From Bacillota bacterium (GTDB lineage: Bacteria; Bacillota; UBA4882; UBA8346): 64,000 nucleotides of DNA. Below the pieces are notes generated by a model that saw nothing but the letters and a program-made list of their open reading frames with translations, made no database searches and had not been told where the DNA came from. The stretch covers positions 1 through 64,000 of the forward strand of contig JAEVYU010000061.1 of NCBI GenBank assembly GCA_023392595.1, in the 5' to 3' direction. Shown one piece after another: positions 25,856-34,324 of this stretch (positions within the stretch are counted from its first letter, which is position 1; the number at the start of each line of letters is the position of its first letter). The translations under genes and the position numbers were made by a program.

Positions 25856-25904
25856 GATCGATCACCTCTGAATTTATTATAACATAAGAGATTGAGGAAC
25901 AGAT

Positions 25905-25944
25905 ATTGGTTAACGGTTATTAGTTATTGGTTATCATTGGTTGC
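25905..25944. repeat. Heptanucleotide-periodic spacer tract
   Basis: Clear 7-bp register: GGTTAAC, GGTTATT, AGTTATT, GGTTATC. Between the DJ-1 and sigE genes. Confidence 0.75.
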
Positions 25945-26072
25945 CTGTAATATAGGCGTTTGGGGATTTGATAGGTCATTCATAATTAATTTATAGGCAA
26001 CAACAACTATTCAAGATAAATCAATTAACAATTTTTCCGCTAGTCTTTACCATTGGCTTAAAAAATCACGCC

Positions 26073-26104
26073 CATAACTAATAACTTCATAACCAATAAC
26101 AAAC
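26073..26104. repeat. Heptanucleotide-periodic spacer tract
   Basis: TAACTAA, TAACTTC, ATAACCA, ATAACAA in 7-bp register, ending at the sigE stop codon. It is the reverse-strand form of the tract at 25905. Confidence 0.7.
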
Positions 26105-26105
26105 T

Positions 26106-26837
26106 TTAGTCCAATCGCTTGATTTCCTTTTTCAATTTCCGGATGATACGCTTCTCAAGCCTTGAAATATAAGATTGGGAAATCCCCAAAAAATCGGCCA
26201 CTTCTTTCTGGGTGCGTTCGGCGCCGTCTTTGAGGCCAAAACGCAATTCCACAATGACCTTTTCACGACTGGTCAAATAACTCATCGCCGAATTCAAAAG
26301 GTTTTTTTCAATTTCTTCTTCCACAAATTTGTAAGTAGAATCATTTTCCGTGCCCAGAACATCGGACAGCAGCAATTCATTGCCGTCCCAATCGATATTT
26401 AACGGCTCGTCAAAGGAAACTTCAGCCCTGGTTTTACTATTGCGCCGTAAATACATTAAAATTTCATTTTCAATACACCTTGAAGCATAGGTGGCTAATT
26501 TTATTTTCTTGGTAGGGTCAAATGTATTGACTGCTTTAATCAACCCAATGGTTCCAATGGAAACCAAATCTTCAATTCCAACTCCGGTATTTTCAAATTT
26601 ACGGGCAATGTATACCACCAACCGTAAATTCCGCTCAATTAAAACTGCTTTTACCGCCCGATCGCCGGTTGTCAGCTTATCCAACAAATAGACTTCTTCC
26701 TCGCTCGATAAAGGTGGAGGCAGAGCTTCGCTACTTCCAACATAGGCAATCAATCTCGGGCGCAAACCCATTTTTAGCAGAATATTTGTGAGAAACAATC
26801 TGAATGGAAGTTGCCACCTTTTCCATTTTCTGACCAT
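26106..26837 (-). CDS. sigE: Sporulation sigma factor sigma-E
   Basis: 243 residues from the ATG at 26837, 6 nt after AAAGGAGCG; the longer frame to 26864 lacks such a site and the shorter protein matches the family length. An amphipathic basic pro-sequence of about 30 residues is followed by GSSEALPPPLS. Region 2 contains IERNLRLVVYIARKFENTGV and IEDLVSIGTIGLIKAVNTF; region 4 ends with FLGISQSYISRLEKRI. These are diagnostic of sigma-E, the first mother-cell sigma factor, made inactive and cleaved by SpoIIGA. spoIIGA lies directly upstream, as in other spore formers. Confidence 0.97.
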   Translation of the reverse strand: MVRKWKRWQLPFRLFLTNILLKMGLRPRLIAYVGSSEALPPPLSSEEEVYLLDKLTTGDRAVKAVLIERNLRLVVYIARKFENTGVGIEDLVSIGTIGLIKAVNTFDPTKKIKLATYASRCIENEILMYLRRNSKTRAEVSFDEPLNIDWDGNELLLSDVLGTENDSTYKFVEEEIEKNLLNSAMSYLTSREKVIVELRFGLKDGAERTQKEVADFLGISQSYISRLEKRIIRKLKKEIKRLD

Positions 26838-26860
26838 CTTGTTCGCTCCTTTTTGATTTT

Positions 26861-27775
26861 TCAATGGGTCAAGACCGTCGGTGGGATAAGCGCTTGGAAT
26901 GTACCTTCCCGCGATAATGTCCGGCTATAGATCGCTACAATCACGTCTTGAATGACAATTTCCTTATCCTTTTGCCTTACTTTTATTTGGTCGGGCCGAA
27001 ATCCCAGAAGCATTCCCTGATCGTTCCCTAAAGAATTATAGGGCAATACCCGAATCCGCTGGGCCCAATTATCCGATAAATCCCACTCTAAATTTTGAGC
27101 CGTCTCACCCTTATTAAAACTTTCAGTTAAACGAATGACCTCCTTTGGCAAATAGCCCTTAATATGATTCAACTCAATGATAATCACCGGCAGTTTGGTT
27201 AAAGGATCATAAAGGCGATTCCCTGTATCGAGCAAAGCATTCAGTTGTAAATGATTCCCTTCAAAGTCGATTTCGATCGGGTAGTGACATAAATGTTCCC
27301 AGATTTTGCGGTGGACAATTCCCCAACCCAGTTCACCCAAAAGCAAAATGAAGCATAATTGCAGACAGAACCGCCACCATAATGAGATTTCAATATGTAC
27401 AAAACGATCGTTTAAAGCATCGAATCCCCATTGAATACCGGATAATAAAAAGGATACACAAAAGAAATAACCGCCGATACGGAGCAGGCCAAAGAATCCA
27501 ACCGGTAAAAAAGTGATACCGAGCATAATGAAGGGTATAGCCAATAAGCAGATGAACGGCGACAATATCCAATTATCCAACAAACCATTGGAGGCTTGGT
27601 GTAAAAGGAGAAAAAATTGAAATACGCCTCCTACCGCCCCGCCCATGATGATTCGGGTCATTTTAACCTTATGACTGCTAATTTGCGCTACCATCCACAA
27701 TAAACTGCTATCTTGAATCCAACCTAAAATACTGCTAAAAAAGGGCAAATCGAGATATATCTGCATCGTCTGCAA
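26861..27775 (-). CDS. spoIIGA: Sigma-E processing peptidase SpoIIGA
   Basis: 304 residues. Five hydrophobic segments lie between about 20 and 155, and the soluble C-terminal half carries the aspartic-protease motif ALLDTGNRLYDPLT with D183. SpoIIGA sits in the sporulation septum and cleaves pro-sigma-E in the mother cell after a signal from the forespore. The frame can start at TTG 27775 or ATG 27766; the latter gives MQIYLDLPF, closer to the family. Its stop overlaps a non-used ATG of the sigE frame, so the two genes are cotranscribed. Confidence 0.93.
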   Translation of the reverse strand: MQTMQIYLDLPFFSSILGWIQDSSLLWMVAQISSHKVKMTRIIMGGAVGGVFQFFLLLHQASNGLLDNWILSPFICLLAIPFIMLGITFLPVGFFGLLRIGGYFFCVSFLLSGIQWGFDALNDRFVHIEISLWWRFCLQLCFILLLGELGWGIVHRKIWEHLCHYPIEIDFEGNHLQLNALLDTGNRLYDPLTKLPVIIIELNHIKGYLPKEVIRLTESFNKGETAQNLEWDLSDNWAQRIRVLPYNSLGNDQGMLLGFRPDQIKVRQKDKEIVIQDVIVAIYSRTLSREGTFQALIPPTVLTH

Positions 27776-27892
27776 GACTCATCATCATCCCCCAATTTAT
27801 TTTACAAATGGACTTAGAACCTTCCTCTATTATCGCCTGATATAAATACCCGGAATCTTAATTTTCCTGCTACTTTTTAACGAAACCCTCAT

Positions 27893-27940
27893 AAAAAGCG
27901 GAAAAGCGCCCGAAGAAAATTCTTCGAACGCTTCACTCTT
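27893..27940 (-). terminator. Probable terminator downstream of ftsZ
   Basis: AGCG..GAAGAA / TTCTTC..CGCT pairs at 27905-27932. On the minus strand the hairpin is followed by TTTTCCGCTTTTT, which would stop transcription from ftsZ before spoIIGA. On the plus strand it is followed by a short T run as well. Confidence 0.5.
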
Positions 27941-27942
27941 TT

Positions 27943-27990
27943 TAGTTATTCGTTACTGGTTATTGGCTGTTAGCTGTTAGCTATCGGTTT
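27943..27990. repeat. Heptanucleotide-periodic spacer tract
   Basis: Units TAGTTAT, TCGTTAC, TGGTTAT, TGGCTGT, TAGCTGT, TAGCTAT in 7-bp register. Confidence 0.7.
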
Positions 27991-28059
27991 TTGGACTTAA
28001 AATTTTAAAACTAAACCTTCGTTCCTCCCTTCAGGCGAATCCTTGGATTCACGAAAGCT

Positions 28060-28160
28060 AGTAAAACGTTCTCTAAATAACTACTCAATGATTGTGAACG
28101 TTTTACTTAAGTAGAGCGTATCTCCCCCATTTCTGATTGCCATTTATTTACGATACGCTC
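28060..28160. other. Two consecutive hairpins between ftsZ and spoIIGA
   Basis: AGTAAAACGTTC (28060-28071) pairs perfectly with GAACGTTTTACT (28096-28107), and GAGCGTATC (28114-28122) with GATACGCTC (28152-28160). The 465-bp spacer has no gene. The elements could be a structured RNA, a palindromic repeat or part of the ftsZ 3' region. Confidence 0.55.
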
Positions 28161-28240
28161 CACTAGTTGGAGGGTTGACCCGATATTCGGTACTGTTATA
28201 GTATATATCTAACAGCCGGCAGCTGATCGCAGAAAGCCTA

Positions 28241-29284
28241 TTATTTTTTTCTCAAAAATGCCGGTATCTCTAGATCATCGTTCATAAAAGGCTTTAATTC
28301 CAGCTCATCAAGGCCCATTCTCCGGGAACGCTTTTGTTCAAACCCGGTCGCTATCACGGTGACACGGATTTCTTCTCCCAGGGTTTCATCGATAACGGCT
28401 CCAAAGATGATATTGGCATCGGCATCCGCCGCCTCAGTAACAATTGCAGCGGCTTCGTTAATCTCAAACAGGCTTAAATTACTGCTTCCCGTGATATTCA
28501 GTAAAACACCTTTTGAACCTTCAATCGTAGTATCCAGCAAAGGACTTTGAATAGCCGCTTTAGCCGCTTCGGCAGCCCTATTTTCTCCCTTAGCGACTCC
28601 GATTCCCATCAATGCCGAACCGGCTTGGCTCATGATCGTTTTGACATCCGCAAAATCAACGTTAATCAAGCCGTTAATGGTTATCAAATCCGATATTCCT
28701 TGTACCGCTTGACGCAAAACATCATCAGCCATTCTAAAAGCATCAATCATCGAGGTGTTTTTTTCCACAATCTGCAATAACCGTTCATTGGGAATCGTGA
28801 TTAAAGTGTCGACACTTTCTTTCAGAGTAACAATACCCTTATCCGCCTGATTTAAACGAACCCGTCCTTCAAACAAAAAAGGCTTGGTCACAACTCCTAC
28901 CGTTAAGGCTCCCGAATCTTTAGCCATTTGAGCAATAACCGGAGCCGCTCCGGTCCCGGTTCCGCCGCCCATCCCGGCTGTAACAAAAACCATATCGGCG
29001 CCCTGAAGAACTCCCTGTAACTCATCCTTGCTTTCGATTGCCGCCTGTTGGCCGATATCAGGATTGGCCCCGGCGCCTAACCCTTTGGTGAGCTGATCAC
29101 CGATTCGCAATCGAATATCGGCATTTGAACGATTTAATGCTTGACCATCGGTATTAATGGCGATAAATTCAACTCCCTGAATTTTGGCATCAATCATCCG
29201 ATTGACAGCATTGGAACCTCCGCCTCCAACACCAATGACCTTAATTGAAGCAAATTGCTCGTTTGCAACACCAAACTCCAGCAT
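28241..29284 (-). CDS. ftsZ: Cell division protein FtsZ
   Basis: 347 residues, start after AGGGGGAAC. The N-terminal GTPase domain has VIGVGGGGSNAVNRM (16-30), INTDGQAL (43-50) and the tubulin signature GGGTGTG (106-112). The C-terminal linker is very short but the terminal peptide DLEIPAFLRKK, which binds FtsA/SepF and other division partners, is intact. It polymerises into the Z ring at mid-cell. Upstream lies ftsQ, with no ftsA in between, so another anchor (SepF, or a distant FtsA) is needed. Confidence 0.98.
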   Translation of the reverse strand: MLEFGVANEQFASIKVIGVGGGGSNAVNRMIDAKIQGVEFIAINTDGQALNRSNADIRLRIGDQLTKGLGAGANPDIGQQAAIESKDELQGVLQGADMVFVTAGMGGGTGTGAAPVIAQMAKDSGALTVGVVTKPFLFEGRVRLNQADKGIVTLKESVDTLITIPNERLLQIVEKNTSMIDAFRMADDVLRQAVQGISDLITINGLINVDFADVKTIMSQAGSALMGIGVAKGENRAAEAAKAAIQSPLLDTTIEGSKGVLLNITGSSNLSLFEINEAAAIVTEAADADANIIFGAVIDETLGEEIRVTVIATGFEQKRSRRMGLDELELKPFMNDDLEIPAFLRKK

Positions 29285-29521
29285 TAAAAAGTTCCCCCTG
29301 TACTCTGTTACCGATGACTATTAACTATCGAAAACAAACGACATCAGACCATAATCCTTGTAAGTATTTCTGCAACATCATGAATTAACCCTTCCAGATA
29401 TTAAAAAATTTTTTTAATCCTGCGGTTGGGCTATTTCGAAAATACCGAAGAACCTCACCCCTGGCCCAATGTCATCAAGGAATAATTCCATATTTTGTAA
29501 GGATTTCAATTGCCCATTTTG

Positions 29522-29680
29522 ACCTCACCCCGCCCTCTCCGGCGAAGGCGCGCCTCTCTCCGTACGGGATATTTTCAGGAAGCTGCACACCGGAGGTGAG
29601 ATTAGCCGGTTTCTGGGTTTCCCTCCTTGAAAGGGCATCATGAGGAGAGGGACGCCTTCCAAAGGAAGGCGGGGTGAGGT
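29522..29680. repeat. Palindromic spacer element between ftsQ and ftsZ
   Basis: ACCTCACCCCGCC (29522-29534) is perfectly inverted as GGCGGGGTGAGGT (29668-29680), with further imperfect pairing inside (CTCTCC / GGAGAG, GGCGAAGGCG / CGCCTTCC). The 159-bp unit resembles CCTCACCC-type palindromic elements widely seen in bacterial spacers and is much richer in G+C than its surroundings. Frames that cross it are artefacts. Confidence 0.8.
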
Positions 29681-29699
29681 AAAGTAAGTAGGCTTTATT

Positions 29700-30455
29700 T
29701 TATTGATTTTTTGGTAATTTAATCGTTGTGGGCGCTCCTGGAACCCGAAGATCAATTTTGGCCAATTTCTCGGGTGAGGTCTGGGATAAGATTGCCCGGA
29801 GGTTATACATCTTTTTTTCGATTTGACTCGCATTGCCCAGATCGACTTTGATAGTGTGCGGGCATTTGGGTAGATCAAGATAAATCTGATAACTAATTAC
29901 ATTGATCTCGCTAATATTTTGCCGCAAAGTTTCATCGACATTTTTGAAAATATTCAAAACCAAATCAAAATTCGAAGGATGAATGGGTTGGCCAATATCG
30001 GTTTTTTTCAAGGATATACCGGTTATGATTGGCAAATTGGTGGGAGCATTTTGATCTCGAATTTCCATCACCACTAAGTCATTACCGATAGTGACGGCCT
30101 TTCCCCGGTAAAGAACAACACACAGCGGTATCCGCTCTTCGATTGTAAATATCAGCTTATGGGGAAATATTTTTTTGATCTTAACTGATGCTACCTTGGG
30201 ATTTTGAAGGATTTTACGCCTGGCCTCTTTGAGGTTCATCTGAAAAATATTCCCGTAACTTAAATCGGCGCTGAGTAAAATATCTTCTGTCGAAATGCTC
30301 TGAGTGCCCTCTACTACAAAATCTCTGACAGTAAACAAACCGGAATTGATAAAAATAAGCGCCAGTAAAAAAACAAACAATATAAGAAAAAGCCGTTCAA
30401 AACTAGGGCTTTTGGAGGATTCTCGCTTAACAATTTTTGATTTAATCTGTTTCAT
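29700..30455 (-). CDS. ftsQ: Cell division protein FtsQ/DivIB
   Basis: 251 residues. Short basic cytoplasmic tail, one membrane segment (about 20-42), then a POTRA domain starting FTVRDFVVEGTQSISTEDIL and containing NIFQMNL and KIFPHKLIFTIEER, followed by the FtsQ beta domain with LPIITG and KVDLG. It links early and late divisome proteins outside the membrane. Its position upstream of ftsZ is the tail of the usual division cluster; mur genes and ftsA are not in the window. Confidence 0.9.
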   Translation of the reverse strand: MKQIKSKIVKRESSKSPSFERLFLILFVFLLALIFINSGLFTVRDFVVEGTQSISTEDILLSADLSYGNIFQMNLKEARRKILQNPKVASVKIKKIFPHKLIFTIEERIPLCVVLYRGKAVTIGNDLVVMEIRDQNAPTNLPIITGISLKKTDIGQPIHPSNFDLVLNIFKNVDETLRQNISEINVISYQIYLDLPKCPHTIKVDLGNASQIEKKMYNLRAILSQTSPEKLAKIDLRVPGAPTTIKLPKNQ

Positions 30456-30471
30456 CTATTTGCATGGGTTG

Positions 30472-30606
30472 TGCGTTTAGCTTTTAGTTGTTAGCTTTCG
30501 GCTTTAGCTTTGACATTTGGCGATTAGCTCCCGACTTTTAACGGATAACCAATAGCTAATAGCCGTTAGCAGCTAGCCGACAGCCCGTAGCCCACAGCCA
30601 CAACAC
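30472..30606. repeat. Heptanucleotide-periodic spacer tract, AGC-rich form
   Basis: The whole 30456-30611 spacer is periodic. At its right half the units AGCCGTT, AGCAGCT, AGCCGAC, AGCCCGT, AGCCCAC, AGCCACA follow each other exactly; the left half has TTAGCTT-like units. Confidence 0.8.
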
Positions 30607-30611
30607 CTATA

Positions 30612-31163
30612 TTAACTCCTTCGATAAATTCCTAAAATTAATTGCACTTCGCCTCTGCCGGTTCCCAATTTTTTGGCAATTTCTTCAATACTCATTCCCT
30701 GTTCCCATAAATCTAAAATGCGTTGATGCCTTCCATCACCAACCGGACGGACATTTTTACCGGATAAAGATGGCTGAGGGGTAGTTCCAGCCTCGCTAAC
30801 CAAATCATCAGAAAGTTCGGGTGTTTCAACAATCGTTACTGTCTGGGCGGGGGGTTCCGGGTTGTCGATTTCGTTCATTTCATTATCAAACTCATTAACC
30901 TGCCTTTTCGTCACGGGCTCATCCGTCTCAATGACCCGGGCTGATTCCAAAATTGCTTTCTTGGCATCATTGGCGCGCGCTTCAGTTACTTCCGCAATTT
31001 CCTGAAATTCTTCGATAATAGCGGCCACCAAATCCTCCAGATCTTGGATTTCGTTTTTCAGGTGTTTCATCCGCTTTTCCAAAGATTTCTGCTGGAATTT
31101 ATAAAGCATCAAAATAATAATGCAATTTAAAGCAATAACGAAAATAACCTCTCCCGCTGCCAC
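30612..31163 (-). CDS. swrB: SwrB/YlxL-like membrane protein (DUF6115 type)
   Basis: 183 residues from the GTG at 31163, 8 nt after TGGAGG; a TTG further up lies inside that site. A single membrane helix (about 4-26) precedes a coiled coil, a Pro/Glu-rich linker and a C-terminal helix-turn-helix-like segment ILDLWEQGMSIEEIAKKLGTG-type ending in VQLILGIYRR (the motif is written here in parts). In Bacillus, swrB closes the fla/che operon after sigD and activates the flagellar export apparatus. Here the position is the same but two genes intervene. Confidence 0.75.
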   Translation of the reverse strand: MAAGEVIFVIALNCIIILMLYKFQQKSLEKRMKHLKNEIQDLEDLVAAIIEEFQEIAEVTEARANDAKKAILESARVIETDEPVTKRQVNEFDNEMNEIDNPEPPAQTVTIVETPELSDDLVSEAGTTPQPSLSGKNVRPVGDGRHQRILDLWEQGMSIEEIAKKLGTGRGEVQLILGIYRRS

Positions 31164-31190
31164 TTTTTTAGCCTCCAATATTTATCCGGC

Positions 31191-31523
31191 CTAAAGTTTT
31201 ATATCAATATGTTGTCCACGTTTCGTATCGATGACTGCTTGGACTTGCTCCTGATTGGAATCCTCTTTTTTCTTGCGCCCATAGCGGCGATAACGGCGCT
31301 CCCGGTCTCGTTCAGGAGTTTCGTTATCGTCGCGAATGGAATTTCCTTCGGAGGATGCTTTGTTCTGCAATACTTGTTCGCGTTGTTGCTGTGATTGTTT
31401 AACAGCCTCCCGGGATAACTCTTGTTGGGAAACAAGGGGGCGGCTGTTATGGATTTGCTCAATACGTTGGATATCAAGCGTACGAGGCATTATAGTTTGG
31501 AGATCCAGAGGTTTAAACATCAT
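31191..31523 (-). CDS. Small basic hypothetical protein of the fla/che operon
   Basis: 110 residues from ATG 31523, placed behind GAGAGGTGGG. The N-terminal half is Gln-rich; residues about 70-90 are strongly basic with DRERRYRRYGRKKKE; the C-terminus ends GQHIDIKL. Similar short proteins with a G-x-x-IDI-x-V/L ending occur beside swrB or fapA in Clostridia, from memory. No domain or membrane segment. It lies 17 nt after fapA and 27 nt before swrB, so is part of the operon. Function unknown. Confidence 0.65.
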   Translation of the reverse strand: MMFKPLDLQTIMPRTLDIQRIEQIHNSRPLVSQQELSREAVKQSQQQREQVLQNKASSEGNSIRDDNETPERDRERRYRRYGRKKKEDSNQEQVQAVIDTKRGQHIDIKL

Positions 31524-31540
31524 TCCCACCTCTCAAATTC

Positions 31541-32953
31541 TCATCGATAGGACTGGACTTGAATCTCTCCTTCGCTGTATACCAAAGACGCGTATTTAAT
31601 TTCATCCTGAATCATAATGGTCGTTTTCCCCATGGTAACCCGGACCCCGGGGTACATGGTTTCTTTTACGCGAATCCGCCCTTTCTCACGGGCAGGGTTT
31701 TGAATTTCATTGGTTATGACTTGACAGGCGGTTTCAATTTCGGCTATTTGAGCTTTCAAAGCATAGGAAGTCTTTATCAAATTCTGTAACATTTCTTTTT
31801 TATCATCCGGTAGGTTGGGAATTTTGCTTAAAATGACGATCGCCTTTTCAGCTTTCTCCAAACTATCGGTATTCTGTTTCAATTGGTTTTCCAAATCCTG
31901 AAGTTCCTGTTTGGTCTTTGGTTTCACTCCCACATCCAGCTCGGTAACGGTTCCAAGCCTGGAGCCGATGGTCTTGGCCGATATTTCCTCGCCGGCACGT
32001 AAAAGACCGCCAACAATCAAACCCTTTCCGCCTTCAAGGATAATTTTGGAATTGGCGCCTACTTGACAATGCATGATCGATTCTTTAATCGTTACATTGC
32101 CTTCACTGTTGACCGTAACATGTTCAATATACTTCGCTGAAAAATCTCCCCCACAAGAAATTTCCGATTTATCCATTCCGGAAACTCCGCCTTGAACCAA
32201 CAAATTACCTCCTGCCTTGACGTCAGCAGTATCTACATTACCGTATATCGTTACATCTCCCTCGGCTTCAACCTTAAAGCCGCTTTCAACGTTTCCCCGA
32301 ATCACTAAATTACCGGAAAAAATTACATTCCCGCTGTCAAAATTGACATCGCCCTTGACCTCATAGATGGGCAAAACCGTGACTTTACCGCTAACAATTG
32401 TCGGTTCTCCGCCACCTGTGGCTATGATTTTGGTGCCGTCATCAATCCATTCTACATTCTTTCCAAGCTTAATAAGCTTATCTTTGCCCGGAGTAGCCGG
32501 CAACTCGCAGCCGCGAATATCGGACCCGGGATCGCCCTGGGTTGCCAAAATCTTTTCCGCAATCACTTGCCCTGCGGTAACACTCTGTACGGTTTGGATT
32601 TGCCGAAAATCAACTTTACCGGCGTCATCCTCGATACAAGCTTTCCGAAAAACCCCGGTTTCAAAAAAATATTTAATATCCGCATCTCTACCCGCCACAG
32701 GAGCTTTTCCCCTGGCGATAATGAGTCCACCCATAGGATGTTGTTTTACAGCCATTTCAACGGCGCTGGGTATAATTCCAAAAGTAATGCCTTCGGTGCG
32801 GATGACCTCCATTGCCTCTTCGATTGTTGGCCAACTTCCAGCTCCGATTGGAGGATCAATAAATAAATTTGCCTCCATATTATTTGAAGAAACCTGAATT
32901 CGGCACCGCCCATTACGGTCGGTTATAGGAACAGTACTTTTTTCATCAGCCAT
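31541..32953 (-). CDS. fapA: FapA family protein (DUF342, flagellar assembly protein A)
   Basis: 470 residues, start after GGAGGTGTAAGAAA. The N-terminal part contains ITFGIIPSAVEM; the middle is a right-handed beta-helix of repeated V-x-G-N/D-V units (about 200-330: GNLVIRGNVESGFKVEAEGDV and similar); the C-terminal part is a coiled coil (about 345-415) followed by a beta tail. FapA in Vibrio controls polar targeting of FlhF and glucose response. Immediate neighbourhood to sigD and the presence of flhF/flhG make a polar or spatial flagellar role plausible here. Confidence 0.85.
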   Translation of the reverse strand: MADEKSTVPITDRNGRCRIQVSSNNMEANLFIDPPIGAGSWPTIEEAMEVIRTEGITFGIIPSAVEMAVKQHPMGGLIIARGKAPVAGRDADIKYFFETGVFRKACIEDDAGKVDFRQIQTVQSVTAGQVIAEKILATQGDPGSDIRGCELPATPGKDKLIKLGKNVEWIDDGTKIIATGGGEPTIVSGKVTVLPIYEVKGDVNFDSGNVIFSGNLVIRGNVESGFKVEAEGDVTIYGNVDTADVKAGGNLLVQGGVSGMDKSEISCGGDFSAKYIEHVTVNSEGNVTIKESIMHCQVGANSKIILEGGKGLIVGGLLRAGEEISAKTIGSRLGTVTELDVGVKPKTKQELQDLENQLKQNTDSLEKAEKAIVILSKIPNLPDDKKEMLQNLIKTSYALKAQIAEIETACQVITNEIQNPAREKGRIRVKETMYPGVRVTMGKTTIMIQDEIKYASLVYSEGEIQVQSYR

Positions 32954-32957
32954 TTTC

Positions 32958-33752
32958 TTACACCTCCTCTATTGATTTCCGCCAACGATTTAGGCGGCCG
33001 CGGAGTCTAAATATCGCTTTGGTATGTATCTGGGAAACTCGAGATTCGGAAATTTCCATAATCTCTCCGATTTCTTTGAGGGTCAAACCTTCATAATAAT
33101 ATAAGGCGATAACCATCCGTTCCCTTTCAGGTAAACAATCAATTGCCGAAGCCAGCGTGGTCTTGATCTCTTCCATCTCCACTTGATGAAGGGGATCCTC
33201 GCTTTCATTATTACGAACCAAGTCCAAAACACGAACCGTATCGTCATCATTGGAATGAACCAGCCACAGTTCATCTAAAGAACTTAATGTTGTACAACTG
33301 ACTTCGGATAAGAGTTGGTAAAATTCATGAATACTAATACCCATTGCTTCACTGATTTCTTGGTCGGATGCCGAACGCCCCAGACGATTCTCAAGATCGG
33401 CGCAAATTCGTTCCAACTCTCGCGATTTCTGTCTTACGGAACGGGGTACCCAATCATTACTCCGTAATCCGTCTAAAATAGCTCCGCGGATTCTGGCGAT
33501 GGCGTATGTTTCAAATTTGATGCCCCTCATGGGATCGAATTTTTCAATAGCATCCATCAATCCGAAAATTCCAAAGCTAACCAAATCATCAAACTCGACA
33601 TTTGATGGCAGACCAATCGCCACACGCCCCGCAACATATTTTACAAGTGGAGCATATCTCAAAATAATTGCTTCTCTGGTTGCGGGAGATTTTGACGATA
33701 AGTAATTCTGCCATAACATCTCCTCGCCCTGAGCGGTTTTATCGACTGACAT
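32958..33752 (-). CDS. sigD: Flagellar sigma factor sigma-D/FliA (sigma-28)
   Basis: 264 residues, start after AGGAGGGTTGAA. Region 2 has YAPLVKYVAGRVAIGLPS and FDDLVSFGIFGLMDAIEKFDP; region 3 has DWVPRSVRQKSRE; region 4 has LTLKEIGEIMEISESRVSQIHTKA. This combination is diagnostic for FliA/SigD. It transcribes late flagellar and chemotaxis genes and is held by anti-sigma FlgM, whose gene is not in the window. It follows cheD, as in Bacillus. Confidence 0.96.
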   Translation of the reverse strand: MSVDKTAQGEEMLWQNYLSSKSPATREAIILRYAPLVKYVAGRVAIGLPSNVEFDDLVSFGIFGLMDAIEKFDPMRGIKFETYAIARIRGAILDGLRSNDWVPRSVRQKSRELERICADLENRLGRSASDQEISEAMGISIHEFYQLLSEVSCTTLSSLDELWLVHSNDDDTVRVLDLVRNNESEDPLHQVEMEEIKTTLASAIDCLPERERMVIALYYYEGLTLKEIGEIMEISESRVSQIHTKAIFRLRGRLNRWRKSIEEV

Positions 33753-33841
33753 TTCAACCCTCCTACTGCGTTAAAATACGCTCCATCCCGTTGGTTTTAT
33801 TTCCGTCCTTGTAAAAAAATTACGAAAACGATAAGTAACTT

Positions 33842-34324
33842 CTATAAAATGGAGGTTGAACTCATTGATTTTACTTCAATTACTCCGGTCTCCAAGTCCA
33901 AAGAAACACTTTTCCCGGCATGGCCCCCGATGCTTTTGGCCGCTATTTCCAGATTCATTCTGCGGCAAATCTCTTCAACAGCCATGATATTACGCTCCCC
34001 CACCCCCAGATGAACATTCTGACTACCGGTGGAGAACATCTCAGCGCCTCCGATAATTTTAATGATGATATGATCGAAAATCACGCCAAGGTTCTCTAAT
34101 TCTTGTATTAATAATGGTATTGCGGTATCAGCAAATTTGGCTTGATTGATAGGGGAAACCCCTAAAGAACTGTCGGGCAACATAATATGAGCAAGTCCAC
34201 CAATTTTAGATGTTGTATCATAAGCACAAACCCCTACACAAGATCCAAGTCCCAAAGTAATAATTTTATCCGGAGATTTACCGACCTTAAGCTCGGCCAT
34301 TCCAACACGAATCACTTCTGCCAT
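33842..34324 (-). CDS. cheD: Chemoreceptor glutamine deamidase CheD
   Basis: 160 residues. LGLGSCVGVCAYD carries the catalytic C29 and GGLAHIMLP the catalytic H46; KIIGGAEMF and NIMAVEE follow as in the family. CheD deamidates receptor glutamines and binds CheC, raising its phosphatase activity. The start overlaps the end of cheC by 13 nt, consistent with coupling of the two partners. Confidence 0.96.
   Translation of the reverse strand: MAEVIRVGMAELKVGKSPDKIITLGLGSCVGVCAYDTTSKIGGLAHIMLPDSSLGVSPINQAKFADTAIPLLIQELENLGVIFDHIIIKIIGGAEMFSTGSQNVHLGVGERNIMAVEEICRRMNLEIAAKSIGGHAGKSVSLDLETGVIEVKSMSSTSIL

Noticed and set aside
29525..29878. Minus-strand frame of 117 codons in the ftsQ-ftsZ spacer
   Set aside because: It reads through the palindromic element and overlaps ftsQ in another frame.
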